This document shows positions 43,038 through 51,340 of a DNA stretch of 64,000 bases, piece by piece; within the stretch, counting starts at the first letter, position 1, and every line of letters begins with the position of its first letter. Origin of the DNA: Anaerolineales bacterium (lineage in GTDB: Bacteria; Chloroflexota; Anaerolineae; Anaerolineales; UBA11579); NCBI GenBank assembly GCA_026129255.1, contig JAHCIJ010000001.1:434001-498000 (forward strand), in the 5' to 3' direction. Both the position numbers and the translations under genes were made by a program. Below the pieces are notes generated by a model, which did no database searches, had not been told where the DNA came from, and saw only the letters and a list, made by a program, of their open reading frames with translations.

Positions 43038-43688
43038 CTAGCTCAGGTGTCTGAGTCTTAACGCAAAACTGAAGACCCATGCATAAAATGTGAAAACAAA
43101 CGCGCTCTGAATCAGACCACCCCAAGGCGTTAGGATGTTGTCCGCCCGCCCAGTAATTTGCGAAGAGGCGATATTCAAAACGATTGAGCCTAGAAGCATC
43201 AAGATGCCGGCTAGCAGTGTCCAGTTTGCGATTGGCTGCCAGTTTGGGTCTGTTCGAAAGCGGCGGTAGAAAACAAATGCTGCGAGTGGCATGCAGGTGA
43301 AAGCCAGCAGAGCTGAGAAATTATGTATTTTGCCGGAGAGACTGAGTTGTGATACTGGCGTGCTGACCGGATCCATTACGGCCACGCCAGCGATGAAGAC
43401 ACTGAGGCTGACCAACGCCATCAGCAGAGGTCCAAATCGGGAGGCCTTGCCTGTTTTGAATTCTGCTGCCAAACCCAATGTAAACAGCAAAATCAGTCCG
43501 CCGATGAGAACGAAGCTGGTTATCTGTACCCAGCCGCGCGGCCCTAACGAAAGCTCGCTGATAAACATTGAGATCGGGTCATAGCCTGCGCGCAGAGCGC
43601 CTTCGACAAGAGCCACACTGGCGAACAAAACAGCAGCGGCTATTCCGGCCCATGGCCCTAATTTGCGAAGATCGATAATTTGCATCAT
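43038..43688 (-). CDS. DUF998-family membrane protein
   Basis: A 216-residue protein with six hydrophobic helices. ATG 43688 is chosen because it overlaps the upstream regulator stop as ATGA; an extra 12 residues in frame upstream lie within that regulator gene. GYDPISMFISELSLGPRGW is the signature of DUF998 proteins, whose function is not known. Translational coupling to the SufR-like regulator suggests shared control. Confidence 0.82.
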   Translation of the reverse strand: MMQIIDLRKLGPWAGIAAAVLFASVALVEGALRAGYDPISMFISELSLGPRGWVQITSFVLIGGLILLFTLGLAAEFKTGKASRFGPLLMALVSLSVFIAGVAVMDPVSTPVSQLSLSGKIHNFSALLAFTCMPLAAFVFYRRFRTDPNWQPIANWTLLAGILMLLGSIVLNIASSQITGRADNILTPWGGLIQSAFVFTFYAWVFSFALRLRHLS

Positions 43689-44302
43689 AGCATGGCCTTG
43701 CTTTCCGCGATTTTGAACACACACTGCGGCGTGCCCTGTGGGCCGGCTTGCAGTTTGCTGATCTGCTCGGCGTCTGCGCCGAGCAGATCTTCAAGCATAT
43801 GCGCATCCACCTGGCATAGCTCTGGGTGTTGCTCAATGATGGCGGCAAACGGGCAGTGGCCCAGCACCACCAGCGGGTTGCCTGGGCGTGCTTCCCAGCG
43901 CGGGCGGTAGCCCAGCGGCTCCAGGCGTTGCATCGCCGTTAGCAGCCGTTGGCTGGCGCTACGCGCTGGCCGGACCGCGGCGCTGGCTCCTGTTGTTTGC
44001 TGGCCCAGCAAACGCTGCGCCAGCGAGCGCAAGCCGCTGGGGCGTAGGCCGCGCAACAGGGCGCTGCTCAGCCCGGCCAGGTGGTCAGGTTGGGCTTTGT
44101 TCGTAAGCAGGTAGGTCAATTGGGGGCGGCCGCGCCCCTCGTGAGGCAGCTGGCGCACGGCGATCAGCCCGCGCTGCTCCAGGATGTGCAGGTGACGACG
44201 TAGGTTCTGAACGCTCATGCCAAAGGCCTGCGCCATTTGCTGTGCGCTGGCGCTGCCGCGTGCACTGAGGAAATCAAGAATGCTTTGCCGGGTAGATTGC
44301 AT
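43685..44302 (-). CDS. SufR-like winged-helix regulator with C-terminal cysteines
   Basis: A 205-residue regulator. The N-terminal winged helix (QQMAQAFGMSVQNLRRHLHILE) is of the ArsR/DeoR-like kind found in SufR. The C-terminal half has C150 and C163, a C-x12-C spacing also found in the cyanobacterial Fe-S sensor SufR, plus C194 near the end; SufR has four cysteines there, so the match is partial. It is divergent from iscX-nuoB-nuoCD-nuoI, which all concern Fe-S proteins, so an Fe-S sensing role is a fair inference. Coupled to the DUF998 gene by a 4-nt overlap. Confidence 0.78.
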   Translation of the reverse strand: MQSTRQSILDFLSARGSASAQQMAQAFGMSVQNLRRHLHILEQRGLIAVRQLPHEGRGRPQLTYLLTNKAQPDHLAGLSSALLRGLRPSGLRSLAQRLLGQQTTGASAAVRPARSASQRLLTAMQRLEPLGYRPRWEARPGNPLVVLGHCPFAAIIEQHPELCQVDAHMLEDLLGADAEQISKLQAGPQGTPQCVFKIAESKAML

Positions 44303-44425
44303 AGGGGCCAGTGCAAAAGTGATCGGTGACTAGTTAGCAGGAGGCGGACTGGCTTCCCTGTTCACTAGTCACTGTTCACGTATCACTGGATTTTACCAAA
44401 TTAATATTTACTTTATTCACAGACG

Positions 44426-44453
44426 TTGACTCCAATGTTCAACCATGTATAAT
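44426..44453 (+). promoter_or_regulatory. Promoter of iscX-nuo genes
   Basis: TTGACT at 44426-44431 and TATAAT at 44448-44453 are 16 nt apart. The predicted start is about 20 nt before the iscX ATG. GTTCA and TGAAC half-sites lie within and next to the promoter (44437-44441 and 44455-44459). Confidence 0.75.
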
Positions 44454-44478
44454 GTGAACGAAAGAACAATCGGGAACC

Positions 44479-44691
44479 ATGGCCCGCACACTGTATTGGG
44501 ACGCCATATATGAGATCGTGTTGGCGTTGAAGCAAGCACATCCCCACGAGACGCTTGAAGCGCTTTCGCTGGGGGAGCTCTTTCAGTGGGTGGTCGCCCT
44601 GCCAGGCTTTGCGGATGACCCCGAGCTGGCCAATGATGAGATCCTGGCAGCGATTTACCAGGAGTGGTTCGAAGAGATCAACCCGCTCTAG
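44479..44691 (+). CDS. iscX: IscX-like Fe-S assembly protein
   Basis: A 70-residue acidic protein. YWDAIYEIVLALKQAHP, LGELFQWVVALPGFADDP and NDEILAAIYQEWFEE line up with the three conserved blocks of IscX (YfhJ), which binds the cysteine desulfurase IscS and influences Fe-S assembly. It is normally found in isc operons; here no other isc or suf gene is present and it is followed 51 nt later by nuoB, whose product needs an Fe-S cluster. It is probably the first gene of the nuo transcript. Confidence 0.85.
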   Translation: MARTLYWDAIYEIVLALKQAHPHETLEALSLGELFQWVVALPGFADDPELANDEILAAIYQEWFEEINPL

Positions 44692-44742
44692 CGGGCAAGC
44701 AAGTACACAGGTTCGTGAAGACGTTTGTGGAGATGAAAGTAG

Positions 44743-45450
44743 ATGACTGACACCAATCCTACTGTCAACAGCGCCGGTTACGACGTGCCGCCGGAGTTGC
44801 GCCAGAACGTGGCCGTCACCACGCTGGACAAGATCTGGAACATGGGGCGCCGCTATTCGGTCTGGCCGATGATGTTCGGTCTGGCCTGTTGCGCCATCGA
44901 GATGATCTGTACCGCCGCCAGCCGCTATGACCTGGCGCGCTTCGGTATGGAAGTGATGCGCCCCAGCCCGCGCCAGTCTGATCTCATGATCGTATCTGGC
45001 ACGGTCACCAAGAAAATGATCCCGCAGATCGTGCGTCTGTACAACCAGATGCCTGAGCCCAAGTATGTGCTCGCCATGGGCGCCTGCGCCTCTGGCGGCG
45101 GCCCCTTCAAAGAAGGCTACAACGTGGTCTCCGGTGTTGACCAGTACATCCCCGTAGACGTCTACGTGCCCGGCTGCCCGCCAACCCCGCAGGCGCTGCT
45201 GCACGGCCTGATGAAGCTGCAAGAGAAGATCGACTCTGAATCCATCACCACTGTGCGCTGGTACGGCAAGCAAGACATCCCTGCCATCCCGGTGCCGCTG
45301 CTGGGGCCAGACATTCTTGACCCGCGTGACTATGACATCATCAAGCAGGAAACTAGCAAGCCTGCTGCCGCCCCCGTGGCCGCGGCTCCTGCTACCCCAG
45401 CTGCTCCGGCTGCAGCCGCCCCGGCTGAGCCTACCCCCGCTGCGAGCTAA
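44743..45450 (+). CDS. nuoB: NADH-quinone oxidoreductase subunit B
   Basis: A 235-residue subunit carrying cluster N2. C49 and C50 (LACCAIEM), C115 (GACASGG) and C145 (VPGCPP) are the four ligands. The conserved core ends near residue 200; the remaining 30 or so residues are an Ala/Pro-rich tail not found in typical NuoB. It sits at the junction with NuoD and quinone. It lies after iscX, and its stop is 5 nt before nuoCD. Confidence 0.95.
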   Translation: MTDTNPTVNSAGYDVPPELRQNVAVTTLDKIWNMGRRYSVWPMMFGLACCAIEMICTAASRYDLARFGMEVMRPSPRQSDLMIVSGTVTKKMIPQIVRLYNQMPEPKYVLAMGACASGGGPFKEGYNVVSGVDQYIPVDVYVPGCPPTPQALLHGLMKLQEKIDSESITTVRWYGKQDIPAIPVPLLGPDILDPRDYDIIKQETSKPAAAPVAAAPATPAAPAAAAPAEPTPAAS

Positions 45451-45455
45451 GAGAC

Positions 45456-47240
45456 ATGAGCGAACAAACTCCAACCGCCCCGGCCGCTGCGGCCCCTATT
45501 GAAAAGAGCGAAGTCGAAAAGCGCTTCCTGGATGCCGTGAAGGCTGATGAGCGCGCCGGCTATGTAGGCTATCTGGTAGAGACCAGTAAGCTGGTTGACG
45601 TGGCCACCGCCGTGCGGGATGAGATGGGCTATGACTATCTTTCCTCTATCACCGCCGTGGACTATTTCTCCGATGCGCCGGATGCCAAGAACTTCATCGA
45701 AGTGGTCTATCACTTCTACAAGTCCACCGGGGGTGGGGCGCTGGAGCTCAAGGTGCAGACGCCGCGTGACAACTCCGTGGTGGCATCCCTGACCCCGCTG
45801 TACCCCGGCGCTGACTTCCAGGAGCGCGAGGCGTATGACCTCTACGGCGTGACCTTTGAGGGTCACCCCGACTTGCGCCGTATCCTGATGTGGGAAGGCT
45901 TTGCTGGCCACCCCATGCGCAAGGACTGGAAGGAAGCCTTCTATGAAGACGAGGCCAAGCCCTTCAAGAACCGCTGGCCTGAGGGCCAGGTCTACCGCAT
46001 AGAAGACCGTAACCCTTACAACAAGAACAACAAATACCCGCAAGGATTTGATCCCACCAACTTCAAAGAAGTGGATGACCCCAAGCTCTACGAAGTGCTG
46101 GAGCGTGCTGCACGTGAGTACACCGAGGATATCGACACCGAGCAGGTGGTCGTAAACCTCGGCCCGCAGCATCCCTCGACGCACGGCGTGTTCCGCATGG
46201 CTGTGCGCCTGGATGGTGAGACCATCGTGGCGCTCAAGCCGGTGATGGGTTACCTGCACCGCAATCACGAGAAGATCGGCGAGCGCAACACGTGGACGAT
46301 GAACATGCCGTTCACTGACCGTCTGGATTACCTCGCCTCGATGAGCAACAACTTCGGCTATGCCCTGGCAGTGGAAAAGCTCATGGGCGATAAGGGCACG
46401 CCGCCGGAACGCGCACAGTACCTGCGTGTCATCATGGCCGAGCTCACCCGCATCAGCAACCACCTGTGGGCCATCGGCTTCCTGCTCAATGACCTGGGCG
46501 CCTTCTTCACCCCGGCGCTGTACGCTATCGAAGAGCGTGAACTGATCCTAGATGTGTTCGAAGCCACCACCGGCTCGCGCATGATGTGCAACTACTTCCG
46601 CTTCGGCGGGGTAGCGCGTGACTTGCCTGATGGCATCCTCGAGAAGATCAAGCTGTTGGTGCATGACCGCCTGCCGCGCAAGATTGACGAGCTGGACATT
46701 TACCTCTCAGAGAACGAGTTGGTGCGCAGCCGCTCCGAAGGCGTGGGCGTGATTACCCCTGAGGAGGCGATCGCTTTCTCTACCGCCGGTCCCGTGTTGC
46801 GTGCCTCTGGCGTGCCGTACGACATTCGCCGCGCGGATCCCTATGGCATCTACGACCGCTTCAAGTTCGATGTAGCCGTGCGTTACCACGGCGATGTGTA
46901 TGATCGCTACATGATCCGCATCGATGAGCTGCGCCAAAGCTTGCAGATCCTCGGCCAGGCCTTGAAAGACCTGCCGGCTGGCGAGATCATGAATGGCAAG
47001 AACCCCTACCAGGTGCGTGTGCCCGCTGGCGAGTCTTACGGCCGTGTGGAAGGCCCCAAAGGCGAGCTGGGCTACTACATTGTGTCCAACGGCAAGGGCA
47101 ACCCCGCCCGCTACCATGTGCGCGCCCCAAGCTTCATCAACCTCACGATCCTTGAGAAGATGTGCGTAGGCCAGAAAGTGGCCGACGTTGTGGTCAACCT
47201 CGGTTCCATTGACATCGTGCTCGGCGAAGTAGACCGCTAA
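45456..47240 (+). CDS. nuoCD: NADH-quinone oxidoreductase fused subunits C and D
   Basis: A 594-residue fusion. Residues about 10-180 are NuoC (YDYLSSITAVDYF, EREAYDLYGVTFEGHPDLRR), then a linker, and from about 225 NuoD begins (VVNLGPQHPSTHGVFR, GYLHRNHEKIGE). The C-terminus NLGSIDIVLGEVDR is complete. The first 15 residues are Ala/Pro-rich. The fusion of C and D is found in several bacteria. NuoD forms the quinone site with NuoB. Followed 21 nt later by nuoI. Confidence 0.96.
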   Translation: MSEQTPTAPAAAAPIEKSEVEKRFLDAVKADERAGYVGYLVETSKLVDVATAVRDEMGYDYLSSITAVDYFSDAPDAKNFIEVVYHFYKSTGGGALELKVQTPRDNSVVASLTPLYPGADFQEREAYDLYGVTFEGHPDLRRILMWEGFAGHPMRKDWKEAFYEDEAKPFKNRWPEGQVYRIEDRNPYNKNNKYPQGFDPTNFKEVDDPKLYEVLERAAREYTEDIDTEQVVVNLGPQHPSTHGVFRMAVRLDGETIVALKPVMGYLHRNHEKIGERNTWTMNMPFTDRLDYLASMSNNFGYALAVEKLMGDKGTPPERAQYLRVIMAELTRISNHLWAIGFLLNDLGAFFTPALYAIEERELILDVFEATTGSRMMCNYFRFGGVARDLPDGILEKIKLLVHDRLPRKIDELDIYLSENELVRSRSEGVGVITPEEAIAFSTAGPVLRASGVPYDIRRADPYGIYDRFKFDVAVRYHGDVYDRYMIRIDELRQSLQILGQALKDLPAGEIMNGKNPYQVRVPAGESYGRVEGPKGELGYYIVSNGKGNPARYHVRAPSFINLTILEKMCVGQKVADVVVNLGSIDIVLGEVDR

Positions 47241-47261
47241 GGCGAGGCTGGAGAAAAAAAT

Positions 47262-47930
47262 ATGTACGGACTCGGTATTCTCAAAGGCATGTGGGTGACC
47301 CTGACCCACTTTATTGACTCGTATGTCGAAGACATCAAGTGGATGGGCCGCAAACGCTACTTCACGGAAGAAGGCGTTGAGCACCGTCGCAGCGTAGACG
47401 CTAAAGGCATCTTCACGGTGCAATATCCGGAGGAGAAGCTGCCGGTGCCGGAAGAATTTCGCTATGTACCCTTCCTGGTCTATGAAGTAGACGAAGAAGG
47501 CAACAAGCACGACCGCTGCACCTCTTGTGGTATCTGCGCCAAGGTGTGCCCGCCGCAGTGTATCTGGATCGTGCGCACGGAAGACCCGGTAACCAAGCGC
47601 CCTGTGCCGGAACCGGTGGACTTCTTTGTGGATGTGGATATCTGCATGAACTGTGGCTACTGCGCGGAATACTGCCCGTTTGATGCCATCAAGATGGATC
47701 ATGACTACGAGATGGCCTCGTTTGACCGCCACGCAGAGCACATCTTCAATAAAGAGAAGCTCTCCAAGCCGGTCAGCTACTATGCTGGCATCCGCCCCGC
47801 GAACTACACGCGTGAAGAAGCCATCAAGGCTGAGGAAGCCGCCAAGAAGGCTGCCGCCGCCGCTGCCAAGGCTGCTGCGGCCACAGCGGCTCCGGCAGCG
47901 CCCCCGGCGGCCCCCGCCGCCACTGAATAG
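47262..47930 (+). CDS. nuoI: NADH-quinone oxidoreductase subunit I, two 4Fe-4S clusters
   Basis: A 222-residue subunit with two CxxCxxCxxxCP motifs, starting at C86 (CTSCGICAKVCP) and C128 (CMNCGYCAEYCP), carrying clusters N6a and N6b. An N-terminal amphipathic region precedes them. The last 35 or so residues are Ala/Lys then Ala/Pro rich, an unusual tail. With NuoB and NuoCD it completes the four hydrophilic Q-module polypeptide regions B, C, D and I; no other complex I subunit is present within the window. Confidence 0.94.
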   Translation: MYGLGILKGMWVTLTHFIDSYVEDIKWMGRKRYFTEEGVEHRRSVDAKGIFTVQYPEEKLPVPEEFRYVPFLVYEVDEEGNKHDRCTSCGICAKVCPPQCIWIVRTEDPVTKRPVPEPVDFFVDVDICMNCGYCAEYCPFDAIKMDHDYEMASFDRHAEHIFNKEKLSKPVSYYAGIRPANYTREEAIKAEEAAKKAAAAAAKAAAATAAPAAPPAAPAATE

Positions 47931-47955
47931 CAATGGCAAACTGAACCAGAAGTAC

Positions 47956-47982
47956 ACGAAGCGAGGTTATGCCTCGCTTCGT
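47956..47982 (+). terminator. Hairpin after nuoI
   Basis: ACGAAGCGAGG (47956-47966) and CCTCGCTTCGT (47972-47982) form an 11-bp stem with a 5-nt loop. There is no T-run after it, and the next start codon follows within 6 nt, so it may be a weak terminator, an mRNA-end stabiliser, or a structure that limits translation of the next gene. Confidence 0.55.
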
Positions 47983-47987
47983 TGTAA

Positions 47988-48308
47988 ATGCATATGTATA
48001 ACGAAGATACAGAGCTGATCTACCCGCTACGCGTGACGCCAGCCATCCGTGATCTGCACGGTGAGGCCTGGCGTGATGCCGCGCAAAAAGCCTACAAAGC
48101 CGGCCCGGAAGGACACGATGCGGTGGTGTTTGTGTTGGCCATGGCGCGCGTTAACGGCTGCCACAACTGCAATGCTGACTCGTTCCGCGCCATGAAGGGC
48201 TGCACTGCCTGCGCGCAAGATAATGTGCGCCGCTACAAAGGCGGCGAGAAAGCGCTGATCAAGCAGATCGAGAAGGCAGCGAAGGATTTAGGGGAAGCAG
48301 ACGAGTAA
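47988..48308 (+). CDS. Small cysteine-containing protein, unknown
   Basis: A 106-residue protein (or 104 from ATG 47994). The middle has CHNCN and CTAC, two close cysteine pairs that could bind a metal or form disulfides, in the region RVNGCHNCNADSFRAMKGC. The rest is helical and charged, ending with repeated Lys/Glu. No signal peptide or membrane helix is seen. It follows nuoI in the same direction beyond a stable hairpin, so a link to the respiratory genes is possible but unproven. I do not recognise the family. Confidence 0.65.
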   Translation: MHMYNEDTELIYPLRVTPAIRDLHGEAWRDAAQKAYKAGPEGHDAVVFVLAMARVNGCHNCNADSFRAMKGCTACAQDNVRRYKGGEKALIKQIEKAAKDLGEADE

Positions 48309-48311
48309 TTG

Positions 48312-48896
48312 CTAGCTGTCAAAGGCTCTTTCAAGCAGCGCAGTCAGACCCAATTGCGCTGCTGTTTGCTTTAAGTAGCCTAGATCCAGAAGCTCACCCT
48401 GCACGGCGATGAGCCCAAGGATGTCCCGCCACTGTCGATCTGAAACTTCCCCACCTTGCTGGTACCACTCAAGCTTTGCAAGAATGGTGTCTTCAGGGCT
48501 TGCGATAATCGCTTCCATTTTGGGCTCAATAGATAGCAATACCACTTTACTGTTTAAAAATTGCTGCTGGGTAAAAGCACGCTGAGGTGGGATAAACACA
48601 TCCACCTTGAACATGCTCTCTTTGTGCAGGATATTGAAACTGCTGCGCCTCTTGATGGCATCAGCCAACATTACTTCATCAATGAAGAAGTCTTGTTCCA
48701 ATGCTTCCGTTAGTAGCCTGGCATGATCTAGTTGCAATAGAGCAATGATGTCGGCATCTTGAGTAGTACGAACCATGCCATGGAAACTGCTGGCAAGTGA
48801 TCCTCCAATGAAGTAAGCAACGCCAAGTGTCTCTAGAGCTTTTGTTACGCGTAGCGTTATGGAAATAGGGTCAGGGCTTGGTGTGTAGTTTTCCAT
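48312..48896 (-). CDS. Nucleotidyltransferase-fold protein
   Basis: A 194-residue protein. FIGGSLASSFHGMVRTTQDADI near residue 30-51 has the GGS and DxD pattern of the nucleotidyltransferase superfamily (AbiEii- and DUF6036-like); KLEWYQQGGEVSDRQWRDI near residue 150 is typical of the same family. It overlaps the small gene upstream by 26 nt, forming a two-gene module. Nucleotidyltransferase pairs can be toxin-antitoxin systems, but the role of this family is not established, and the partner is not a HEPN domain by eye. Confidence 0.75.
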   Translation of the reverse strand: MENYTPSPDPISITLRVTKALETLGVAYFIGGSLASSFHGMVRTTQDADIIALLQLDHARLLTEALEQDFFIDEVMLADAIKRRSSFNILHKESMFKVDVFIPPQRAFTQQQFLNSKVVLLSIEPKMEAIIASPEDTILAKLEWYQQGGEVSDRQWRDILGLIAVQGELLDLGYLKQTAAQLGLTALLERAFDS

Positions 48897-49128
48897 AGAA
48901 CTTGCTGGCTACTTCCTCGCCCAACAGCAGGCCGGCGTATCTGAGCTTGATTTCAGCAGGCTCCGCTTGCGGGTAACGGTGGCGCAACCCAGCTAACGCA
49001 AGTTGATGAGATGAGCGTACAAGCGCGGTGAGCAACTCGGCTTTGCGCCAAGGTGGCATTTCGCGCAGATTGCGTCCTTGCAAAGCCTCGACTTCGGGGT
49101 GTGTGTCGGGATAGTAGCTGCCCACCAT
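48871..49128 (-). CDS. Small partner of the nucleotidyltransferase gene
   Basis: An 85-residue protein from ATG 49128. THPEVEALQGRNLREMPPW, RHRYPQAEPAEIKLRYAGL and the C-terminal GEEVASKFYG are features of short proteins often encoded just before nucleotidyltransferase-fold genes. Its start may instead be GTG 49125, since TATACT lies 6 nt before that codon, which would be a leaderless start; no Shine-Dalgarno sequence is visible. The 26-nt overlap with the next gene implies coupled translation. Function unknown. Confidence 0.65.
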   Translation of the reverse strand: MVGSYYPDTHPEVEALQGRNLREMPPWRKAELLTALVRSSHQLALAGLRHRYPQAEPAEIKLRYAGLLLGEEVASKFYGKLHTKP

Positions 49129-49147
49129 GCGAGTATACAGCAAGCTT

Positions 49148-49153
49148 TATAAT
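49148..49153 (+). promoter_or_regulatory. -10 box of mrp, leaderless arrangement
   Basis: TATAAT at 49148-49153 is followed by six nucleotides and then ATG at 49160. The transcript is expected to begin at or beside the start codon. No ribosome-binding site is present. Confidence 0.65.
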
Positions 49154-49159
49154 AGGCCC

Positions 49160-50242
49160 ATGCCCAAAGAACTCACCAGCGAAACTGTATTGGCTGCTCT
49201 TGCCAAAGTAAAAGAGCCTGCCGTTCAGAAAGACTTTGTGCTTCTGAATGCAGTGCAGAAACTTGAGGTTAGCGGTGATCGTGTCGCGCTCACCTTAGGG
49301 CTGATCAGCCCCGGCCATCCTTTCCAGGCCGAGATCGAGAAAGATGTGCGCAAAGCGCTGGAGAAAGCTGGCGCGAAGCACATCGAGCTTGAGTTTGCCT
49401 TGCAAGTGCCCGGCGACGGCCGCCCGCGGGCGGGCTACGCCTCGGGCGTCAAGAACGTTGTGGCCGTTGCCTCCGGTAAGGGTGGGGTGGGCAAGAGCAC
49501 CGTCTCGGTCAACATGGCTACTGCGCTGGCGCGGGCTGGCGCCCGCGTCGGCTTGCTCGACTCGGACGTATACGGCCCCAATGTGCCCACCATGATGGGC
49601 GTCAAGCACCTGCCGGCGCCGCCGGATGCCAGCGGCCACCTGCTGCCCGCCGAGGCCTATGGCGTCAAGATGATGTCGATCGGCTTTCTGGTTAAGCCAG
49701 AGCAGGCCATGGTGTGGCGCGGCCCGATGCTGCACAACGCCATCCGCCAATTCATCAATGATGTGGAGTGGGGCGAGATCGACTATCTCATCGTGGACAT
49801 GCCGCCCGGCACGGGCGATGTACAGCTCAGCCTGGCGCAGACCACGCCGCTGAGCGCCGGTGTCATCGTCACGCTGCCGCAGCAAGTCTCCATCGATGAT
49901 GCCCGCCGCGGCGCCGAGATGTTCCGTCAGCTGCGTGTGCCGCTCATGGGCATTGTCGAGAATATGAGTTACCTTGAGCTGCCGGATGGCAAGCGTATGG
50001 AAGTGTTTGGCAGGGGTGGCGGCGAAGCCCTAGCCGACGAGTTTGGCGTGCCCTTCATCGGCGCCATCCCCATGGAGCCCAATGTGCGCGCCGGCGGCGA
50101 TGGCGGCAAGCCCATCGTCATCGGTCACCCGGATTCTCCCGCAGCGCGTGCTCTCACTGAGATTGCGGCAGACATTGCCCTGCGCACATCTGTGGCAGCC
50201 TTGGCTGCGCAGAGCCAGGCTTTTTCCATTAAAATTGAGTGA
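49160..50242 (+). CDS. mrp: Mrp/NBP35-family P-loop ATPase without CxxC
   Basis: A 360-residue protein. Residues about 5-85 are a MIP18/DUF59 domain; residues 106-114 are the deviant Walker A GKGGVGKST, and VDMPPGTGDVQLSLAQ is the Walker B/Switch region. ATG 49160 is chosen from the -10 box 6 nt upstream and the DUF59 start. In Mrp proteins that carry or deliver Fe-S clusters a CPxC motif follows NMSY; here the text is ENMSYLELPDGKRME, without cysteines. This form may be an apo-type Mrp acting in Fe-S trafficking in another way, or in a different role. Confidence 0.92.
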   Translation: MPKELTSETVLAALAKVKEPAVQKDFVLLNAVQKLEVSGDRVALTLGLISPGHPFQAEIEKDVRKALEKAGAKHIELEFALQVPGDGRPRAGYASGVKNVVAVASGKGGVGKSTVSVNMATALARAGARVGLLDSDVYGPNVPTMMGVKHLPAPPDASGHLLPAEAYGVKMMSIGFLVKPEQAMVWRGPMLHNAIRQFINDVEWGEIDYLIVDMPPGTGDVQLSLAQTTPLSAGVIVTLPQQVSIDDARRGAEMFRQLRVPLMGIVENMSYLELPDGKRMEVFGRGGGEALADEFGVPFIGAIPMEPNVRAGGDGGKPIVIGHPDSPAARALTEIAADIALRTSVAALAAQSQAFSIKIE

Positions 50243-50344
50243 GCAGGAATAGAGGGACCAGTGAACAGGCCTGTGCCAAACGGGGTCTGTCCTGAGTACT
50301 AATCACTCCTCGCTATTCACTAAAAGTAGAAAGGTGCGCTGAGG

Positions 50345-51337
50345 ATGCGTGAGCCTCCCAGCGGTAACAACATGACTGATTCGCCACAGCCAGCAGAGCG
50401 GGCGCAAAGCCCGCTGATCGTTGGCATCCGTTTTCAAAAGATCGGCAAGCTGTACCATTTTGATGCCAGCAAAGAGCCCGAGCTCAAGCCGGGTGACTAT
50501 GCCATTGTAGAGACCAGCCGCGGCGTGCAAATTGGCCAGGTGGTACAACGCCTGGAGGAGCCGCCGGCGCCCCCGCAACAGGGCACCTGGAAAGCCATTG
50601 AGCGCAAAGCCTCGCTGGGTGACCTTGAAGTGCATAAGAACATCCAGAAAAAAGAAGTGGAAGCCATGATCGAGGCGCGTGCCGCCGCTTCCAAACTTAA
50701 CTACCGGGGCGTCAAGATCGTCAAAGCGGAATTCAGCTTTGACCGCAAAATGCTCACCTACCTCTACAACACCGAAGAGGACAAGGATGTGGATCTGGGT
50801 AGATTGCGCAAAGAGATGCTTAAACTGTACAAGAACACTAACATCGAAATGCGCCGAGTTGGCCCGCGTGATGTCGCCAAGATCCTCGGTGGCATGGGCG
50901 CGTGTGGCCTCGAGAGTCGCTGCTGCTCCACCTTCTTGACTGACTTCAGTCCCATCTCCATCAAGATGGCCAAGGCGCAGGGTATCTCGCTCGACCCGGG
51001 CGAGATCACCGGCATGTGTGGCCGTTTGCGCTGCTGCCTGATCTACGAATACGAGCAGTATGTGGAAGCGCGCAAAACCCTGCCCAAGCGCGGCAAGGAA
51101 GTGCAGACCCCGCTCGGGCGCGGCAAGGTGGTGGATGTGGTGCCGCTCAAGCAGGCGGTGTTGGTATCGTTGCCCGAGGGCAAGCGTGCCGAGTTCCTCA
51201 AGCACGAGATCGAGCCATGGGATGAGCTCGAGGCGCTGCGCCGCAAGAGCGAAGCACCGTGCGACCGCCACGAGAATGGCGGTTGCGACTGCGGCAAAGC
51301 GAACTACAGCACCGCCCAGCCAAAGACCGACGACTAA
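50345..51337 (+). CDS. PSP1-domain (RicT/YaaT-like) protein
   Basis: A 330-residue protein of the PSP1 family, known as RicT/YaaT in Bacillus, where it acts with RicA and RicF in RNA maturation and carries Fe-S clusters. The conserved cysteines lie in ESRCCSTF, TGMCGRLRCCLIYEYEQY. The C-terminal tail has a further cysteine group CDRHENGGCDCGK of unknown role. AAAGG lies 10 nt before ATG 50345; ATG 50372 is an alternative. No ricA or ricF gene is near. A strong terminator follows. Confidence 0.88.
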   Translation: MREPPSGNNMTDSPQPAERAQSPLIVGIRFQKIGKLYHFDASKEPELKPGDYAIVETSRGVQIGQVVQRLEEPPAPPQQGTWKAIERKASLGDLEVHKNIQKKEVEAMIEARAAASKLNYRGVKIVKAEFSFDRKMLTYLYNTEEDKDVDLGRLRKEMLKLYKNTNIEMRRVGPRDVAKILGGMGACGLESRCCSTFLTDFSPISIKMAKAQGISLDPGEITGMCGRLRCCLIYEYEQYVEARKTLPKRGKEVQTPLGRGKVVDVVPLKQAVLVSLPEGKRAEFLKHEIEPWDELEALRRKSEAPCDRHENGGCDCGKANYSTAQPKTDD

Positions 51338-51340
51338 AAT

